Assembly (NCBI GenBank): GCA_002733865.1
Contig: NVXM01000029.1
Coordinates: 1-64,000 of the forward strand
DNA: 64,000 bases
Direction of reading: 5' to 3'
Source: Sphingopyxis sp.
GTDB lineage: Bacteria > Pseudomonadota > Alphaproteobacteria > Sphingomonadales > Sphingomonadaceae
The notes under the pieces: model-generated
Databases searched by the model: none
Told to the model about the DNA's origin: nothing
Seen by the model: only the letters and a program-made list of their open reading frames with translations
In this document: piece by piece, positions 26,789-36,546 of the stretch
Numbering within the stretch: the stretch's first letter is position 1
How the letters are laid out: each line of letters begins with the position of its first letter
Made by a program: the position numbers and the translations under genes

Positions 26789-27862
26789 CTAGCCCTCAAA
26801 CCACTCCACCCAGGCGCCATGGGCGTGGGCGCGGCCCAATAAGGCGGGTTCCTCGCCGCCCGGCCAGTAGCGGATGACCAGTTCGTGGCTGAAGGTCTTG
26901 CGGTTGGTCTCCAGCGATATCCAGGCGAGCGGCTTGTCGGCGGTGGCCGCTTTTCCTGCCGTCTCCATCGCCGTCGTGATCCGGTCCTTGGTAGTCTGCG
27001 GCAGATATTGCCAGACGATCGAGTGCATCAGCACTCGGGTCACACCGCTTTCCTGAGGCTGGGTCAGCTGCTCCTCGACCCAGTCGGCACCGTCTGCCTT
27101 CACAAGATTCGGTGGGTCCTGTGTGGCCAGCGCGATGGCCGCTTCCATCCGCTCGAAACGCTCCGGCATTTCCGGCCAGATATAGCCTTTCAGTCGCGCA
27201 GCGGTTTCGGCGTCGGTGAGATCGACCGGATTCTGGTCGCAGCCGCGGGCGCTGACGATCTCGACCGGCGTCTGCGGGGGAGGCGGGCCGCGCCATTCTG
27301 GCTTGATCCGCATCGGCGAATCCGCCGGTCCGGCCTGAACTCCGGCCAGATCGTAGTGATAGCGTCCCATCATTGTGTTGACCCCCGCGCTGGCACCAAG
27401 CTCGAGCAGCTCGAATCGCGGCCCGAGACGTCCCGACAGCCACAGCAGGGCAGCCATGAAATTGGCCGAGCGGCCGGATTCGTTGGTTTGGGGCGGGCCG
27501 TCGAACCAGGGCAGCAGTTCGGCGTCATGATCGGCGACGATTTGGCCGACCAGCTTGTCGACCTGATCCTGATCGGTGATCCGGCCTTCGTACATGTCGC
27601 CCAAGCGCGGTTCCTTGCCGCTGAGATAGAGATAATGGAGACCACCGGTGAGGCGCAGCGGCATCGCGTCTTCCATCGGTTTTCCCGGCCAGTGCGTGAT
27701 CTTTTGACCGCAGGCGGTGGGGCCGTCGATCAGCGCCAGTTGGGCGAGGATGATCGAGGCGGTCACCGGGGCGTCGTTGCGCAGGCAATGTTCGGCCTGA
27801 CCGCGCATTCCCTGCGCGATATCTTCGATGTCCAAAATGTCCATAACTCGTTGCCCTTTCAT
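26789..27862 (-). CDS. DUF2332 family protein
   Basis: 357 residues from 27862, or 351 from the ATG at 27844. DUF2332 features are recognisable: [20 protein letters not shown] near the N-terminus, [10 protein letters not shown] near the middle (a methyltransferase-like glycine loop) and HSIVWQYLP in the C-terminal half. The fold is related to SAM-dependent enzymes, but no activity is established. It is transcribed divergently from hisG, whose start lies only 28 bases away, so the promoters must overlap the coding ends. Confidence 0.85.
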   Translation of the reverse strand: MKGQRVMDILDIEDIAQGMRGQAEHCLRNDAPVTASIILAQLALIDGPTACGQKITHWPGKPMEDAMPLRLTGGLHYLYLSGKEPRLGDMYEGRITDQDQVDKLVGQIVADHDAELLPWFDGPPQTNESGRSANFMAALLWLSGRLGPRFELLELGASAGVNTMMGRYHYDLAGVQAGPADSPMRIKPEWRGPPPPQTPVEIVSARGCDQNPVDLTDAETAARLKGYIWPEMPERFERMEAAIALATQDPPNLVKADGADWVEEQLTQPQESGVTRVLMHSIVWQYLPQTTKDRITTAMETAGKAATADKPLAWISLETNRKTFSHELVIRYWPGGEEPALLGRAHAHGAWVEWFEG

Positions 27863-27889
27863 CTGCGAACCCGTAAAGCCGCGGCCAAT

Positions 27890-28540
27890 ATGGCCAAACC
27901 ACTGATCTTTGCGATTCCGAAAGGGAGGATTCTCGACGATGCTTTACCGCTTCTGGAGCAGGCGGGTATCGTGCCAGAGGACGCCTTTTTTGACAAGTCC
28001 AACCGCAGTCTGAAATTTGCGACCAATCTGCCGCATATGGGGATTATCCGGGTGCGAGCGTTCGACGTGGCGACCTTTGTTGCCCATGGCGCGGCGCAGA
28101 TCGGTATCGTCGGATCGGACGTGATCGAGGAATTCGGTTACAGCGAGCTTTACGCGCCGGTTGATCTTGGCATCGGGCGCTGCCGCCTGTCGGTGGCGCA
28201 GCCGAAGGATGATGCGGAAGAGGTAGCGAATATCTCGCATCTTCGGGTGGCGACGAAATATCCCAATCTGACCAGCCGCTATTTCGAGAGCAAGGGCATT
28301 CAAGCCGAATGCGTCAAGCTGAACGGGGCGATGGAACTGGCACCGTCGCTGGGCCTGTCGCGGCATATCGTCGATCTGGTCGAATCGGGAAACACATTGA
28401 AAGCCAATGATCTGGTTGAGACTGACCGGATCCTGGACATCTCGGGTCGGCTGGTCGTCAATCGCGCAGCATTCAAGATGCGCAGCGCCGAGCTGACACC
28501 GCTGGTGCAGAAGTTCCGCGAGCTGGCGGGCCAGGTGTGA
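27890..28540 (+). CDS. hisG: ATP phosphoribosyltransferase, short form
   Basis: 216 residues from the ATG at 27890 ([17 protein letters not shown]). Catalyses the first step of histidine synthesis, ATP plus PRPP to phosphoribosyl-ATP. The active-site region is present ([37 protein letters not shown]). It lacks the C-terminal regulatory ACT-like domain of the long form (about 290-300 residues), so by family it should need HisZ, which is not in this window. An open frame extends upstream to 26885 but only as antisense to DUF2332. Followed by hisD after 138 bases of repeat. Confidence 0.93.
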   Translation: MAKPLIFAIPKGRILDDALPLLEQAGIVPEDAFFDKSNRSLKFATNLPHMGIIRVRAFDVATFVAHGAAQIGIVGSDVIEEFGYSELYAPVDLGIGRCRLSVAQPKDDAEEVANISHLRVATKYPNLTSRYFESKGIQAECVKLNGAMELAPSLGLSRHIVDLVESGNTLKANDLVETDRILDISGRLVVNRAAFKMRSAELTPLVQKFRELAGQV

Positions 28541-28589
28541 TGGGAATCGGTACAATGATTCACCTCTCCTCTTCAGAGTTGGGGATCAA

Positions 28590-28673
28590 GGGGTCGTGGC
28601 GATGCGTTAGCATCGCTCGCGTCAGCGACAAGTGGCACCAAACCACCCCAACCCCTCCTTTGAAAAGGAGGGG
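28590..28673. repeat. Composite palindromic repeat, copy 1 (two hairpins)
   Basis: First hairpin GCGATGCG-TTA-GCATCGC, then CCACCCCAA and a second perfect 10-bp hairpin CCCCTCCTTT-GA-AAAGGAGGGG (28652-28673). A close relative lies at 38060-38125 with the same order of parts. A degenerate third half-copy (CTCCTCTTCAGAG) precedes it at about 28565. Confidence 0.8.
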
Positions 28674-28678
28674 CTAAG
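28652..28678 (+). promoter_or_regulatory. hisD Shine-Dalgarno inside a repeat hairpin
   Basis: The only good ribosome-binding site for hisD, AGGAGG at about 28666-28671, is the right arm of the 10-bp hairpin CCCCTCCTTT/AAAGGAGGGG, seven bases before the ATG at 28679. In the folded state the site is fully paired, so translation may depend on melting or on ribosomes arriving from hisG. Confidence 0.6.
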
Positions 28679-29974
28679 ATGACGCTTCGAATCTCGATTT
28701 CGGACTCCGGTTTTGCCGAAGCCTTTGACGCGCTGGTCAATGCGCGGCGGGAGGCGGAGGCGGATGTTTCGGCGGATGTGAAGGCGATCATTCAGGATGT
28801 GCGTGATCATGGCGATGAAGCGGTGGCGCGGCTGACCCGCAAGTTTGACGGACATGATCTGGAGCAGACCGGCTGGCGTGTCGACAAGGCGGAATCGGCA
28901 GCAGCATTGGAAGATTTGGAAGCATCTTTGCGTGTTGCGCTGGAACTGGCGGCCTTGAGAATTCGTGATTACCATGAAGGGCAAATCCCTGAAAACAGGG
29001 ACTATATGGATGAAGCAGGGGTGCGGATCGGTGCCCGGTGGAACGCGGTCGAGCGCGCTGGCATCTATATTCCCGGCGGCCGTGCGGCCTATCCGTCTTC
29101 GGTACTGATGAACGCGATTCCGGCGAAAGCGGCGGGGGTCGAGCATGTCATCATGGTTACCCCGGCCAATGGCGGCGCCATCAACCCGCTGGTGCTGGCG
29201 GCGGCAGAACTGGCCGGAGTGGACGAAATCTGGCGAATTGGCGGCGCGCAGGCGGTCGCAGCGCTCGCTTATGGCACGGAAAAGATCAAATCTGTCGATG
29301 TAATCACCGGCCCCGGCAATGCCTGGGTCGCCGAGGCGAAGCGGCAGGTATTTGGCGTTGTCGGCATCGATATGGTTGCTGGTCCGTCCGAGATTGTGGT
29401 GGTTGCCGATGGCGAGAATGACCCCGACTGGATCGCCGCCGATCTGCTGAGCCAGGCCGAGCATGACCCGACCAGCCAGTCTATACTCTTCACAGATGAT
29501 GCGAAGTTTGCTGACCAAGTTACTGCGAAAATAGAAAAACAATTGGCGGATTTGGCGACGTCCGAAACCGCGACGACCAGCTGGAATGACAATGGTGCGA
29601 TCATCATTGTCGATCGGCTCGAACAGGCGTTGCCTCTGGTCGATCGCCTGGCGGCGGAGCATTTGGAACTGGCCGTCGATGATCCCGATGCATTGTTCAG
29701 GAAGGTCCGTCACGCCGGATCGGTCTTCCTTGGCCGACATACCCCCGAAGCGGTTGGTGACTATGTTGCCGGTCCCAACCATGTGCTGCCGACCGGTCGG
29801 CGGGCCCGTTTCTCGTCCGGCCTGTCGGTGACCGATTTCATGAAACGGACCAGCTTCATCCGCTGCGACGAACAGGCGCTGGCCAATATCGGTCCGGCGG
29901 CGGTTGCCCTGGCAGAAGCGGAGGGTTTGCCTGCTCACGCCGCCAGCGTACAGAAGCGGCTCGACCGGCGCTGA
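28679..29974 (+). CDS. hisD: Histidinol dehydrogenase
   Basis: 431 residues, normal for HisD. Oxidises histidinol to histidine in two NAD+-dependent steps with a zinc ion. Motifs include YIPGGRAAYPSSVLMNAIPA, RIGGAQAVAALAYGT, VDVITGPGNAWVAEAKRQV, the catalytic-region LSQAEHDPTSQSILFT and the C-terminal zinc-ligand stretch GDYVAGPNHVLPTGRRARFSSGL. The ATG is at 28679 with AGGAGG at ideal spacing (inside a repeat hairpin). It follows hisG and probably shares its message. Confidence 0.96.
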   Translation: MTLRISISDSGFAEAFDALVNARREAEADVSADVKAIIQDVRDHGDEAVARLTRKFDGHDLEQTGWRVDKAESAAALEDLEASLRVALELAALRIRDYHEGQIPENRDYMDEAGVRIGARWNAVERAGIYIPGGRAAYPSSVLMNAIPAKAAGVEHVIMVTPANGGAINPLVLAAAELAGVDEIWRIGGAQAVAALAYGTEKIKSVDVITGPGNAWVAEAKRQVFGVVGIDMVAGPSEIVVVADGENDPDWIAADLLSQAEHDPTSQSILFTDDAKFADQVTAKIEKQLADLATSETATTSWNDNGAIIIVDRLEQALPLVDRLAAEHLELAVDDPDALFRKVRHAGSVFLGRHTPEAVGDYVAGPNHVLPTGRRARFSSGLSVTDFMKRTSFIRCDEQALANIGPAAVALAEAEGLPAHAASVQKRLDRR

Positions 29975-29991
29975 CCATCAACAGAAAGAAT

Positions 29992-30522
29992 ATGCCCATG
30001 ACCATTTCCTTATATGATGCCGTAATCCCGAGTCAGCTGCAGATCATCGCTGCGGTTCGCAAGCTGGTGGACAAGGCCAAGGCCCATTGCGAGGAAAGCG
30101 GAACGGCGGCGGAAGAGATTATCGGTGCGCGGCTGATCGAGGATATGCAGCCCTTTTCCTATCAGGTGAAATGCTGCCGCGAACATTCGCTCGGCGCGAT
30201 CGAAGCGGTGCGGGAAGGCGTGTTTACGCCCAGTCTGGCTGCGCCGCCAAGCGACTGGGCTGGCCTCTACGAAAAGCTCGATGAAGCGAAAGCCGGGCTG
30301 GAAGCGGTCAGCGAAGAAGAGATGGACGGCTTTGTCGGCCAGCATATGGAGTTCCGTTTCAAGGACACGGTGATGCCGTTCACGGCGGAGAATTTCCTGC
30401 TGAGCTTTGCCCAGCCCAATTTCTATTTTCACGCCACGACGGCCTATGATCTGCTGCGCGAGCGCGGGTTCAAGATTGGCAAGCTCGACTTTATCGGCAT
30501 GCCGCGGATGAAAAGCGCATGA
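29992..30522 (+). CDS. DUF1993 family protein
   Basis: 176 residues (a second ATG at 29998 is possible). Matches DUF1993 by its regular helical layout: SLYDAVIPSQLQIIAAVRKLVDKA, ARLIEDMQPFSYQVKCCREHS and FLLSFAQPNFYFHATTAYDLLRERG, the last typical of the DinB-like four-helix fold. Proteins of this family may bind metal, but no role is known. It starts 17 bases after hisD and its stop overlaps the start of nusB by four bases, so it is in the same transcription unit. Confidence 0.85.
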   Translation: MPMTISLYDAVIPSQLQIIAAVRKLVDKAKAHCEESGTAAEEIIGARLIEDMQPFSYQVKCCREHSLGAIEAVREGVFTPSLAAPPSDWAGLYEKLDEAKAGLEAVSEEEMDGFVGQHMEFRFKDTVMPFTAENFLLSFAQPNFYFHATTAYDLLRERGFKIGKLDFIGMPRMKSA

Positions 30523-30965
30523 CCGCGAAATCAACATCGCGATCCGCTGCCCGGCTCGCTGCCGTTCAGGCGCTGTTCCAGCACCAGATGGAAAAGACCC
30601 CGGTGCCGAAGCTACTCAAGGAATTTCATGACCACCGGCTCGGCAAGGAAATCGAGGATGATCAATATCATCCGGCCGAGCGCGACTTTTTTGATGATCT
30701 GGTGATCGGCGTCACGTCGCGACTGGAAGAAATCGATCAGCTGGTGACATCAAAACTGGCTTCCGGATGGACGCTGGGACGGCTCGACAAGACGATGCTG
30801 CAGATCCTGCGCTGCGGTACCTTTGAATTGGTCGCACAAGAGGAAGTGCCGGTCGCAACGGTGATTGACGAATATCTTGATGTTGCCCATGCCTTTTTCA
30901 GCAAGAAGGACGCTGGTTTTGTAAACGGGCTGCTGGACAGCATAGCAAAGCAGGTACGGAGCTGA
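30519..30965 (+). CDS. nusB: Transcription antitermination protein NusB
   Basis: 148 residues. All-helical NusB fold: RSAARLAAVQALFQHQME near the N-terminus, LGRLDKTMLQILRCGTFEL in the middle and VATVIDEYLDVAHAFFSKKDAGFVNGLLD at the end. With NusE it binds boxA RNA and supports rRNA antitermination. Overlaps DUF1993 by four bases. The position between histidine genes and thiL is typical of alphaproteobacteria, where nusB-thiL are linked. Confidence 0.95.
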   Translation: MTAKSTSRSAARLAAVQALFQHQMEKTPVPKLLKEFHDHRLGKEIEDDQYHPAERDFFDDLVIGVTSRLEEIDQLVTSKLASGWTLGRLDKTMLQILRCGTFELVAQEEVPVATVIDEYLDVAHAFFSKKDAGFVNGLLDSIAKQVRS

Positions 30966-30995
30966 TCAAAGCCCCGGCCAGGACCGGGGACGCAA

Positions 30996-31919
30996 TTGTC
31001 TGATTTTCTGAAACGACTGGATCCCGCCTTCCGCGACATGATCGTGGCAGATGGCCCTTATATATATGATATCCTGAAGACGGACGTAGGGGCGGCGCGA
31101 GCGGCGCTGGATCAGATGTTCGCGCTGCTGGCGGCCGATCTGCCGGACTATGACGGGCAGAAGGACGAATATCACATTCCAGGCCTGGAGGACGATCCAG
31201 ACATCGCGGTGATCGAATATCGCGCACGGGATCCCCTCTATCCGGACTGTGTCATCATCTGGCTGCACGGCGGCGGCTATGTGATGGGCAGCGCCGATGA
31301 TCTTTCGGCCCAGGGCTATTCCAATCTTGCGCCGGTCATCTCGGTCGATTACCGGATGGCCCCCGAGCATCGCGCGCCAGCAGCAGCACGTGATGTCTGC
31401 GCAGTGATCGAGCGAGTGGCGGAAAACCGGAAGCCGCGCAAAATCATTCTCGCCGGACCGAGCGCGGGCGGCGGACTGGCGGCGAGCGCTGCGCTGCTCA
31501 ACCGCGACCGGGACGGGCCGGAAATCGCGTTCCAGCTGCTGATCTACCCGATGCTTGATGATCGCCACGACACGCCATCGGGCCAGTCTGACATTCCGCC
31601 CTCTACCTGGAATCGCGAGACCTCGCTGCACGCCTGGTCGCTGTACGCCGAGGAAGAGGGGGCCAGCCCCTATGCTGCCGCGGCGCGGGCGACCGATCTT
31701 TCGGGTCTGCCGCCCGCCTATATCATGTGCGGCGATCTCGACCTGTTTCTCGATGAAGATATTAAATATGCCAACCGGCTTCGTTCATCCGGTGTTCCGG
31801 TAGAGCTTGCTATCTACCCCGGAGCCCCGCACGGATTCAACGGATTTGCCCCCCAGGCAGCGGTCAGCAAGCGCGCCAACGCTTCCATCAGAATGGCACT
31901 GGAGCACGCCCTGTCTTGA
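30996..31919 (+). CDS. Alpha/beta hydrolase, HSL-like esterase
   Basis: 307 residues from a TTG at 30996, supported by CGGGGA six bases upstream. The hormone-sensitive-lipase signature is present: oxyanion motif HGGGYVMGS, nucleophile elbow GPSAGGG, acidic residue in the MCGDLDLFLDE region and catalytic His in PGAPHGFNGF. Likely a cytoplasmic carboxylesterase for short-chain esters; the substrate is unknown. It is inserted between nusB and thiL, and its TGA overlaps the TTG start of thiL. Confidence 0.9.
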   Translation: MSDFLKRLDPAFRDMIVADGPYIYDILKTDVGAARAALDQMFALLAADLPDYDGQKDEYHIPGLEDDPDIAVIEYRARDPLYPDCVIIWLHGGGYVMGSADDLSAQGYSNLAPVISVDYRMAPEHRAPAAARDVCAVIERVAENRKPRKIILAGPSAGGGLAASAALLNRDRDGPEIAFQLLIYPMLDDRHDTPSGQSDIPPSTWNRETSLHAWSLYAEEEGASPYAAAARATDLSGLPPAYIMCGDLDLFLDEDIKYANRLRSSGVPVELAIYPGAPHGFNGFAPQAAVSKRANASIRMALEHALS

Positions 31920-32851
31920 GCGAAACTGATTTTATTGACCGGTTGAAGGCGATCACCACACACCCCGCTGCGCGCGGACTAACCGACGATGTCGCGATGA
32001 TGCCGTTCGGTCGGCACAAGCTGGTGATGACTCATGACATGATGGTGGAAGGCGTCCATTTTCTGCCCGACGCCGATCCTGCCGATGTGGCGTGGAAGCT
32101 GGTCGCGGTGAATCTGTCCGATCTGGCTGCCAAAGGCGCGAAACCGCTTGGAGTGCTGCTCGGCTATGGGCGAACGTCCGGCGATCAATGGGATGCCGCC
32201 TTTGTGGAAGGCCTGAAGCAGGCAATCGACCGCTTTGGAGTGCCGCTGCTCGGCGGTGACACTGTGGCGATGGGCGACAATGCGCCCAGGACCTTCGGGC
32301 TGACGGCGATTGGTGAAGCAAAGGGCCATATCGTGCCGTCGCGCAGCAATGCGAAGCCCGGGCACGCGGTCTATGTCACCGGCAGCATCGGAGACGCCTG
32401 GGCCGGTTTGCAAATCGCTTCGGGAGCCCTGCGGTCTTCGGACATCGACACAACCGCATTTCTGCTGAAAGCGCACACGCGGCCGACGCCCCGGCTGGAA
32501 GACGGACGGATATTGTCCAATCTGGTCAGCAGCATGATGGATATATCCGACGGACTGCTGCTCGACGCGTCGCGCATCGCCGAAGCCAGCGGCGTGCTGA
32601 TCGAAATCGATCTTGCGGAAGTGCCATTATCCAGACAATTCCAGACACTCGTCGGCGATGATCATGACGCCCGCATCCAGGCAGCGACGGGGGGAGATGA
32701 CTATCAACTATTGTTCACTGCGAGTCCCGAAACGGTTCTGTCGATTCCGATGACTTGTGTGGGTTTCTGTCGGCCCGGCTCGGGCTTGCAATTGCACAGC
32801 CATGGAGAACGGCTGGAACTGCCTGCGCATCTGGGTTTCATGCACGCCTGA
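31916..32851 (+). CDS. thiL: Thiamine-monophosphate kinase
   Basis: 311 residues from a TTG at 31916 that overlaps the hydrolase stop (TTGA). Phosphorylates thiamine monophosphate to the pyrophosphate cofactor. ThiL/PurM-like features: LTDDVAMMPFG at the N-terminus (metal-binding DD), THDMMVEGVHFLPDADPADVAWKL, LLGGDTVAMGDNAPRTFGLTAIGEA and MDISDGLLLDASRIAEASG. The C-terminal part is short but within family range. The last gene of the hisG-thiL run. Confidence 0.94.
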   Translation: MSETDFIDRLKAITTHPAARGLTDDVAMMPFGRHKLVMTHDMMVEGVHFLPDADPADVAWKLVAVNLSDLAAKGAKPLGVLLGYGRTSGDQWDAAFVEGLKQAIDRFGVPLLGGDTVAMGDNAPRTFGLTAIGEAKGHIVPSRSNAKPGHAVYVTGSIGDAWAGLQIASGALRSSDIDTTAFLLKAHTRPTPRLEDGRILSNLVSSMMDISDGLLLDASRIAEASGVLIEIDLAEVPLSRQFQTLVGDDHDARIQAATGGDDYQLLFTASPETVLSIPMTCVGFCRPGSGLQLHSHGERLELPAHLGFMHA

Positions 32852-32915
32852 ACCAGCCCGGCGCTTTCTGCGATGAAGGCTTGTTCGACCGTTCGCAGCC
32901 CTGTCAAAACATCGC

Positions 32916-32945
32916 TTGCACGCGCCGCGTTTCGCGCCCTATAGT
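32916..32945 (+). promoter_or_regulatory. Candidate sigma-70 promoter for hppA
   Basis: TTGCAC (32916-32921) and TATAGT (32940-32945) are separated by 18 bases, about 60 bases before the hppA ATG. It lies in the only gap of this stretch and overlaps no other gene. The match is good for this genus type but untested. Confidence 0.5.
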
Positions 32946-33005
32946 CTGGACAACGCCCCGATTAGAGAGGGCGTTTTGATATTAGAGGTAGGGGAGAATG
33001 CAGCG

Positions 33006-35129
33006 ATGACTGTTGTCACCATTTCAATTTTATGTGGGTTTGTCGCCATATTATATGGCTTCATAACAAGCCGCCAGGTGCTCAATGCACCGGCCGGTAA
33101 CGAAAAAATGCAATCTATCGCAGGCGCGATTCAGGAAGGCGCACAGGCTTATCTGAACCGTCAGTATCGAGCGATTGGCATGGTCGGCGTTGTTGTCGCA
33201 GTGCTGGTCTTCATATTTCTTGGTGTCATTTCAACGGTCGGTTTTCTGCTGGGGGCGATATTGTCGGGTGTTGCCGGCTATATCGGGATGAATATCTCGG
33301 TTCGCGCTAATGTCCGTACGGCACAGGGTGCCAGCGAAAGTCTGCAGACGGGTCTCACGGTTGCGTTTCGCGCTGGCGCGGTGACCGGCATGCTGGTTGC
33401 CGGCCTTGCGCTGCTCGCCATCTCGATCTTCTTCTATGTGCTGACAACCCAGATGGGACTGGCAGCCAATGACCGAACAGTTATCGATTCTCTGGTCGCT
33501 CTGGCCTTCGGCGCTTCGCTGATCTCGATCTTTGCGCGGCTTGGCGGCGGTATTTTTACCAAGGCTGCTGACGTTGGTGCCGATCTGGTCGGCAAGGTGG
33601 AAGCGGGGATTCCCGAGGATGATCCGCGCAACCCCGCCACCATTGCCGATAACGTTGGCGACAATGTCGGCGACTGCGCCGGCATGGCGGCCGACCTGTT
33701 CGAGACTTATGTTGTGACCGTTGGCGCCACCATGGTGCTTTTGGCGCTGCTTTTCGGCGATCTGGTCGGCAGCGCGATGCTGTATGATCTGATGTCGCTG
33801 CCGCTGATTGTCGGCGGTATCTGTATCCTGACCTCAATCGTCGGCACCTATATGGTCCGGCTGGGCAAGGGCACCAACATCATGGGCGCGCTGTACAAGG
33901 GCTTCATCACCACTGCGGTGCTGTCGATCCCGGCGATCTATTATGTCACCATCCAGACGCTGGGTGACATGAACACGCCGATTGGTGTCGCGCTGGATGG
34001 CAGTGGCGGCTTTACCGGCATGGCGCTTTTCTGGTCGATGATGGTGGGTCTGGCGGTTACCGGCCTGATCATCTGGATCACCGAATATTATACCGGCACC
34101 GACTATCGTCCGGTGCGGTCGATCGCCAAATCCTCGGAAACCGGTCACGGCACCAATGTGATCCAGGGGCTGGCGATTTCGATGGAAGCAACGGCACTGC
34201 CGACGCTGGTCATTGTGGTGGGTATCGTTGTCGCGTTCCAGCTCGCTGGCCTGATCGGTATCGCCTTTGCGGCCACCGCCATGCTGGCACTGGCCGGGAT
34301 GGTTGTCGCGCTGGATGCTTATGGTCCGGTGACCGATAACGCTGGGGGGATCGCCGAAATGGCGGGACTCGACGAGAGCGTCCGCAACAAAACCGATGCG
34401 CTGGATGCAGTGGGCAACACCACCAAGGCAGTCACCAAGGGCTATGCCATTGGTTCTGCCGGTCTTGCGGCTCTGGTGCTTTTCTCGGCCTATACCGCTG
34501 ACCTGAAGGAGTTCTTCCCGAACCTCGAGGTCAGCTTCAGCCTTGAAAATCCCTATGTAATCGTCGGTCTGCTGCTCGGTGCCTTGCTGCCTTATCTGTT
34601 CGGTTCGATGGGCATGACCGCTGTTGGCCGTGCTGCTGGCGACGTTGTCAAAGACGTCCGCGAGCAGTTTGCCAGCGATCCGGGCATCATGGCGGGCACC
34701 TCGCGTCCCAACTATGCACGGACGGTGGATCTGGTGACCAAGGCGGCCATCAAGGAAATGGTGCTGCCATCCTTGTTGCCGGTTCTCGCGCCGATCGTGG
34801 TCTATTTCGCGATCACCGCAGTAGCGGGTCAGGCCAATGGTTTCGCGGCTCTGGGCGCCTTGCTGCTTGGCGTGATCGTCTCCGGCCTGTTCGTGGCGCT
34901 GTCGATGACGGCGGGCGGCGGTGCCTGGGACAATGCCAAGAAATATATCGAGGACGGCAATCACGGCGGCAAGGGCTCGGAAGCCCATAAGGCTGCTGTG
35001 ACCGGCGATACCGTGGGCGATCCTTACAAGGACACCGCAGGTCCGGCGGTCAACCCGATGATCAAGATTACCAATATTGTCGCTCTGCTGCTGTTGGCAG
35101 CGCTCTACGCGGCGCAGGGTGGCGTGTAA
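33006..35129 (+). CDS. hppA: Membrane-bound proton-pumping pyrophosphatase, K+-independent type
   Basis: 707 residues from the ATG at 33006, with GGGGAG upstream; a longer frame to 32916 would overlap the likely promoter. Hydrolyses pyrophosphate and pumps H+ across the inner membrane. About 16 helices. The catalytic motif DNVGDNVGD is intact ([20 protein letters not shown]). The second signature [16 protein letters not shown] carries Lys in the position that makes the enzyme independent of K+, by comparison with known families. A terminator follows the gene. Confidence 0.96.
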   Translation: MTVVTISILCGFVAILYGFITSRQVLNAPAGNEKMQSIAGAIQEGAQAYLNRQYRAIGMVGVVVAVLVFIFLGVISTVGFLLGAILSGVAGYIGMNISVRANVRTAQGASESLQTGLTVAFRAGAVTGMLVAGLALLAISIFFYVLTTQMGLAANDRTVIDSLVALAFGASLISIFARLGGGIFTKAADVGADLVGKVEAGIPEDDPRNPATIADNVGDNVGDCAGMAADLFETYVVTVGATMVLLALLFGDLVGSAMLYDLMSLPLIVGGICILTSIVGTYMVRLGKGTNIMGALYKGFITTAVLSIPAIYYVTIQTLGDMNTPIGVALDGSGGFTGMALFWSMMVGLAVTGLIIWITEYYTGTDYRPVRSIAKSSETGHGTNVIQGLAISMEATALPTLVIVVGIVVAFQLAGLIGIAFAATAMLALAGMVVALDAYGPVTDNAGGIAEMAGLDESVRNKTDALDAVGNTTKAVTKGYAIGSAGLAALVLFSAYTADLKEFFPNLEVSFSLENPYVIVGLLLGALLPYLFGSMGMTAVGRAAGDVVKDVREQFASDPGIMAGTSRPNYARTVDLVTKAAIKEMVLPSLLPVLAPIVVYFAITAVAGQANGFAALGALLLGVIVSGLFVALSMTAGGGAWDNAKKYIEDGNHGGKGSEAHKAAVTGDTVGDPYKDTAGPAVNPMIKITNIVALLLLAALYAAQGGV

Positions 35130-35146
35130 GGAGAGAACCGCGATGA

Positions 35147-35178
35147 GTGCCGTTCGACAAGCTCAGGAGTAGCGGCAC
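35147..35178. repeat. REP-like element after hppA
   Basis: GTGCCG and CGGCAC flank GTTCGACAAGCTCAGG, giving a short stem. Its core word is shared with the pair at 24862-24959. Confidence 0.5.
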
Positions 35179-35192
35179 GGAATGGATAAGCA

Positions 35193-35223
35193 GCCCGCCG
35201 GAAGCGATTTCGGCGGGTTTCTT
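35193..35223 (+). terminator. Intrinsic terminator of hppA
   Basis: CCCGCCG and CGGCGGG pair around a loop GAAGCGATTT-like, followed by TTTCTT. Position 60 bases after the hppA stop fits termination of that gene. Confidence 0.75.
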
Positions 35224-35328
35224 ATGCCCGCAAACAGCGAAAATTTCTCCGTACAGCGTTAATAACATGTTACCCCTTTTCCGCTAGCCATCGGACAGAA
35301 ACGAGATCGGTGCGGGCAGCAGATACCA

Positions 35329-36546
35329 ATGGACTTGAGTGGCTTACAGACTTTTGAGGGGACGGATATCCGTGCCAACCGCTTCCGTGAGCGTTTAGGC
35401 GGGGCAGAATGTCAGGCGATATTGCTGCCGGTTTCCGACATCGATGCCAATCTGGTTCACGCCTGGAATGAGCTGGCGGCAGAGGCGAGCGAGCCGAATA
35501 TTTTTTACGAGTCATGGTTCTTGCGCCCGGCCATGGCGAAAATTGACCATCATCCGGACCTTCGACTGTTTCTTTTGTGGGCGGCGGATCCAGGTCATAG
35601 CGCGCTGCTTGGCCTGCTGCCGATCGGCCCGATTGATCGGTTTGGCCGCTGGCCGGTGCCGCATGTCCAGAACTGGGTCCATCATAATTGTTTCCTGGGA
35701 ACGCCGCTGGTCCGCAAGGGCTTTGAACAAGTCTTCTGGGAGCAGCTGATGACCACTGTCGACGGCAGTGGCTGGCCCGGATTTCTGCATATCAATGGCA
35801 TGACGATCGGTGGCCCGGTCGAACAGGCCCTGGGTGTGGTGAGCGGCACACAGAAAAGACGCTGCGATCTGGTGCATAGCGAGGCGCGCGCGTTTCTGCA
35901 AAGCGATGGGGGATCGGAAGACTATCTCAAGGCCAATATCCGCGGGAAAAAACGCAAGGAACTGCGACGGCAGGCCAAACGTCTCGATGAACTCGGTGCG
36001 GTGACCTATGCCCACCATTGCGACGCCCGCGATCTGGAGCAATGGATAGACGAGTTTCTGGAACTGGAACGGCGCGGCTGGAAAGGTTTTGGCGGATCGG
36101 CGCTGGATTCAGAGGAACAGACCCGACAATTGTTCGAGGAGGCGCTGACTGGCGCCGCGAAGGCGGGACAGCTGGAGCGCCACGATATCCGGCTGGAAGG
36201 CGAGCCGCTGGCGATGCTGGTAAATTTTCACAGCGGTCGCGGCAGCTTTTCCTTCAAGACTGCTTTCGATGAAGCCTTTGCGCGTTTTTCCCCCGGCGTG
36301 CTGTTGCAGCTGGAAAATCTGAAGATTCTGGAAAATCCGGCGATTGACTGGATGGACAGCTGCGCAGCGGAAGATCATCCGATGATCGACAGCATCTGGA
36401 GCGGCCGTCGCCACGTCGGCCGGTTTTCGATTGAATTGAAAGGCATCTCGCGGCGCTCGGTTTTCCGGGGGGTCCGGCTCGGCGAGAAGCTGATGGCGCG
36501 GATCAAGGGGCGCGCGACGCAGGATCCGATGGAGGCACAGATATGA
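35329..36546 (+). CDS. GNAT-type acetyltransferase (BioF2/CelD-like, Acetyltransf_6)
   Basis: 405 residues. The C-terminal half has the Acetyltransf_6/BioF2-like layout: KKRKELRRQAKRLDELGAV, then FLELERRGWKGFGGSAL, RLEGEPLAMLVNFHSG and FSFKTAFDEAFARFSPGVLLQLE. Proteins of this family transfer acyl groups in polysaccharide or cell-surface synthesis, or resemble FemAB peptidyltransferases. The N-terminal half is less conserved. The stop overlaps the next gene by four bases, so the two form a two-gene unit with a JmjC-like cupin protein. The substrate is unknown. Confidence 0.8.
   Translation: MDLSGLQTFEGTDIRANRFRERLGGAECQAILLPVSDIDANLVHAWNELAAEASEPNIFYESWFLRPAMAKIDHHPDLRLFLLWAADPGHSALLGLLPIGPIDRFGRWPVPHVQNWVHHNCFLGTPLVRKGFEQVFWEQLMTTVDGSGWPGFLHINGMTIGGPVEQALGVVSGTQKRRCDLVHSEARAFLQSDGGSEDYLKANIRGKKRKELRRQAKRLDELGAVTYAHHCDARDLEQWIDEFLELERRGWKGFGGSALDSEEQTRQLFEEALTGAAKAGQLERHDIRLEGEPLAMLVNFHSGRGSFSFKTAFDEAFARFSPGVLLQLENLKILENPAIDWMDSCAAEDHPMIDSIWSGRRHVGRFSIELKGISRRSVFRGVRLGEKLMARIKGRATQDPMEAQI

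Noticed and set aside
26885..27889. Upstream extension of the hisG frame to 26885
   Set aside because: This part is antisense to the DUF2332 gene and encodes no known domain; HisG begins at 27890.
28622..29938. 438-codon minus-strand frame opposite hisD
   Set aside because: Antisense to a clear HisD; Arg/His-rich product with no family signature.
32916..33005. Upstream extension of hppA
   Set aside because: Contains the likely -35 and -10 elements; family N-terminus begins at 33006.
33834..34988. Minus-strand frame opposite hppA
   Set aside because: Mirror of a conserved membrane pyrophosphatase; His/Arg-rich product without domain.
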